Below are positions 63,138 to 64,000 of a stretch of 64,000 nt of DNA, in pieces. A program made the position numbers and the translations under genes. The stretch comes from Nocardioides sp. SYSU D00038. Lineage in GTDB: Bacteria > Actinomycetota > Actinomycetes > Propionibacteriales > Nocardioidaceae. Numbering within the stretch: position 1 is the stretch's first letter; each line of letters starts with the position of its first letter. Location: NCBI RefSeq assembly GCF_016924665.1, contig NZ_JAFFJT010000026.1, positions 1 through 64,000 of the forward strand, given 5' to 3'. The notes under the pieces are model-generated. The model did no database searches, was not told the DNA's origin, and worked only from the letters and a program-made list of their open reading frames with translations.

Positions 63138-63488
63138 TCAGGCCTCGCGGCGCTCCTTGATCTTGGCGGCCTTGCCGCGCAGGTTGCGCAGGTAGTAGAG
63201 CTTCGCCCGGCGGACGTCACCGCGGGTGACGACCTCGATCTGCTCGAAGATCGGGGAGTTCAGCGGGAAGGTCCGCTCGACGCCGACACCGAAGGAGACC
63301 TTGCGGACGGTGAAGGTGCGACCGACACCGGAGCCGTGGATGCGGATCACCACGCCCTGGAAGACCTGGACGCGGGAGCGGTTGCCCTCGACGACCTTGA
63401 CGTGCACCTTGATGGTGTCACCGGCGCGGAAGGCGGGGACGTCGTCACGCTTGACGGCGTTGCCGATCTCGGCGATCACGTTGCTCAT
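63138..63488 (-). CDS. rplS: 50S ribosomal protein L19
   Basis: 116 residues. [45 protein letters not shown]-like segment (here [20 protein letters not shown]) and [15 protein letters not shown] are canonical. First of the rplS-lepB-rnhB-DUF2469 group. Confidence 0.98.
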   Translation of the reverse strand: MSNVIAEIGNAVKRDDVPAFRAGDTIKVHVKVVEGNRSRVQVFQGVVIRIHGSGVGRTFTVRKVSFGVGVERTFPLNSPIFEQIEVVTRGDVRRAKLYYLRNLRGKAAKIKERREA

Positions 63489-63693
63489 GATTTCTCCTCG
63501 CGAGTGCCACAGGTCAACCGCGGTGTGGATCGATGGTTCTCGTGTTGTGGTGCCCAGTCGTGGGGGCCGGCGGCGCCGTCCTCCCCCTGTGGCAGGAGGT
63601 GGCGCGGACCCCTCCGGACGTGTCCTCGGGCGGTCCCTGTTTGGCCGACTGGCCGAGGGATGAGTCTGCCACAGGGCCGCTGACCGGCGGAAA
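63489..63693. promoter_or_regulatory. rplS promoter/leader region
   Basis: 205 bp between rplS and the next gene on the same strand. Contains several GC-rich small inverted repeats such as GGCCGACTGGCC around 63641. Likely holds the rplS promoter and leader; no known L19 leader structure identified by eye. Confidence 0.4.
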
Positions 63694-64000
63694 TCAGCGC
63701 ACCGGCTTGGTCAGCACCACGGCCGACGGCGGCGGGTCGAGGTCGGGGCGCAGCCGGAACCCGGCCCGCTGGTACATCCGGATGTTGCGGACGCTGCCGG
63801 CGCCCGTGAACAGCGTGTACGACGTGGTGGTGGGCGGCGCGACCCGCTGGGCGTGCTCGAGCAGCAGCCGGCCCAGGCCGCGGCCCTGCACGTCGGGCGC
63901 CACCATGATCCGGCCGATGTCCCACACGGTGCCGCCCGGCTCCGCCAGCCGGCCGCGCACGGCGCCGACCAGCCGGCCGTGGGCGCGCACGACGTACCAG
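63694..64000 (-). CDS. GNAT acetyltransferase (5' end beyond window)
   Basis: C-terminal 102 residues are visible; the frame runs off the window end, and [16 protein letters not shown] continues from outside. Acetyl-CoA loop [19 protein letters not shown], then [10 protein letters not shown] at the usual place. Substrate unknown. Confidence 0.85.
   Translation of the reverse strand, partial: WYVVRAHGRLVGAVRGRLAEPGGTVWDIGRIMVAPDVQGRGLGRLLLEHAQRVAPPTTTSYTLFTGAGSVRNIRMYQRAGFRLRPDLDPPPSAVVLTKPVR

Overview
The window is about 64 kb of high-GC DNA with dense, short-spaced operons and many GTG starts and 4-bp stop/start overlaps, typical of an actinobacterium. The order rplS-lepB-rnhB-DUF2469 ... 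yraN-comM-dprA-xerC-M23 peptidase-rpsB-tsf-pyrH-frr-cdsA-rlmN and dxr-rip1-ispG-GNAT follows the same order as the Mycobacterium tuberculosis chromosome around Rv2867c-Rv2904c. The polyamine/GABA genes and the TadE/TadG genes set between these blocks suggest a Nocardioides-like member of the Propionibacteriales. That placement is inference from gene content.

Bases 1-372 look like a bad contig end. The first 94 bases copy 4225-4318, then come long G/C homopolymers. Bases 373-5077 hold a LuxR-type response regulator, its histidine kinase and a divergent MacB-type ABC exporter. Bases 5067-9671 hold a DUF4081 acetyltransferase followed by ispG, rip1 and dxr, which combine isoprenoid synthesis with intramembrane proteolysis. 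Bases 9740-18407 hold a catabolic cluster: gabT, a D-aminoacylase-like amidohydrolase, a SnoaL-like protein, a saccharopine-dehydrogenase-like oxidoreductase, an aminobutyraldehyde dehydrogenase, a second class-III aminotransferase and an Lrp/AsnC regulator. Together these suggest diamine/GABA catabolism. Bases 18562-26869 hold an M1 peptidase, a RIO-type kinase with an upstream leader ORF, a LOG-like protein, a GT4 mannosyltransferase, a Tat-exported phosphoesterase, rlmN and a membrane protein. Bases 26962-31136 hold cdsA, frr, pyrH, tsf and rpsB, followed by the M23 peptidase, xerC and dprA.

The main feature is a 19.7 kb integrated element (about 35017-54684) that splits comM exactly at its Walker B motif. 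Both junctions carry GTCCAT, which on the comM strand encodes the Met-Asp of Walker B. A large serine integrase begins 28 bp inside the left junction. The element has lower and more variable GC. It carries a sigma-like regulator, a 65-bp tandem repeat array, a 1312-residue phage tape measure protein with no other recognisable virion gene, many small overlapping zinc-ribbon and phage-type genes, four exported proteins including a cutinase-family esterase, and an OLD-type ATPase-TOPRIM protein with a small upstream partner. A three-way-junction structured element and three tiny related genes precede the right junction. It is best described as a satellite-like or degraded prophage carrying accessory (possibly defence) cargo. 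The OLD-like pair, the repeat array and the orphan tape measure are the best candidates for something new.

After the element come the N-terminal half of comM, yraN, two pairs of TadE/TadG pilus-type genes facing each other, DUF2469, rnhB, lepB, rplS and an acetyltransferase cut by the window end. No rRNA, tRNA or CRISPR array was seen.
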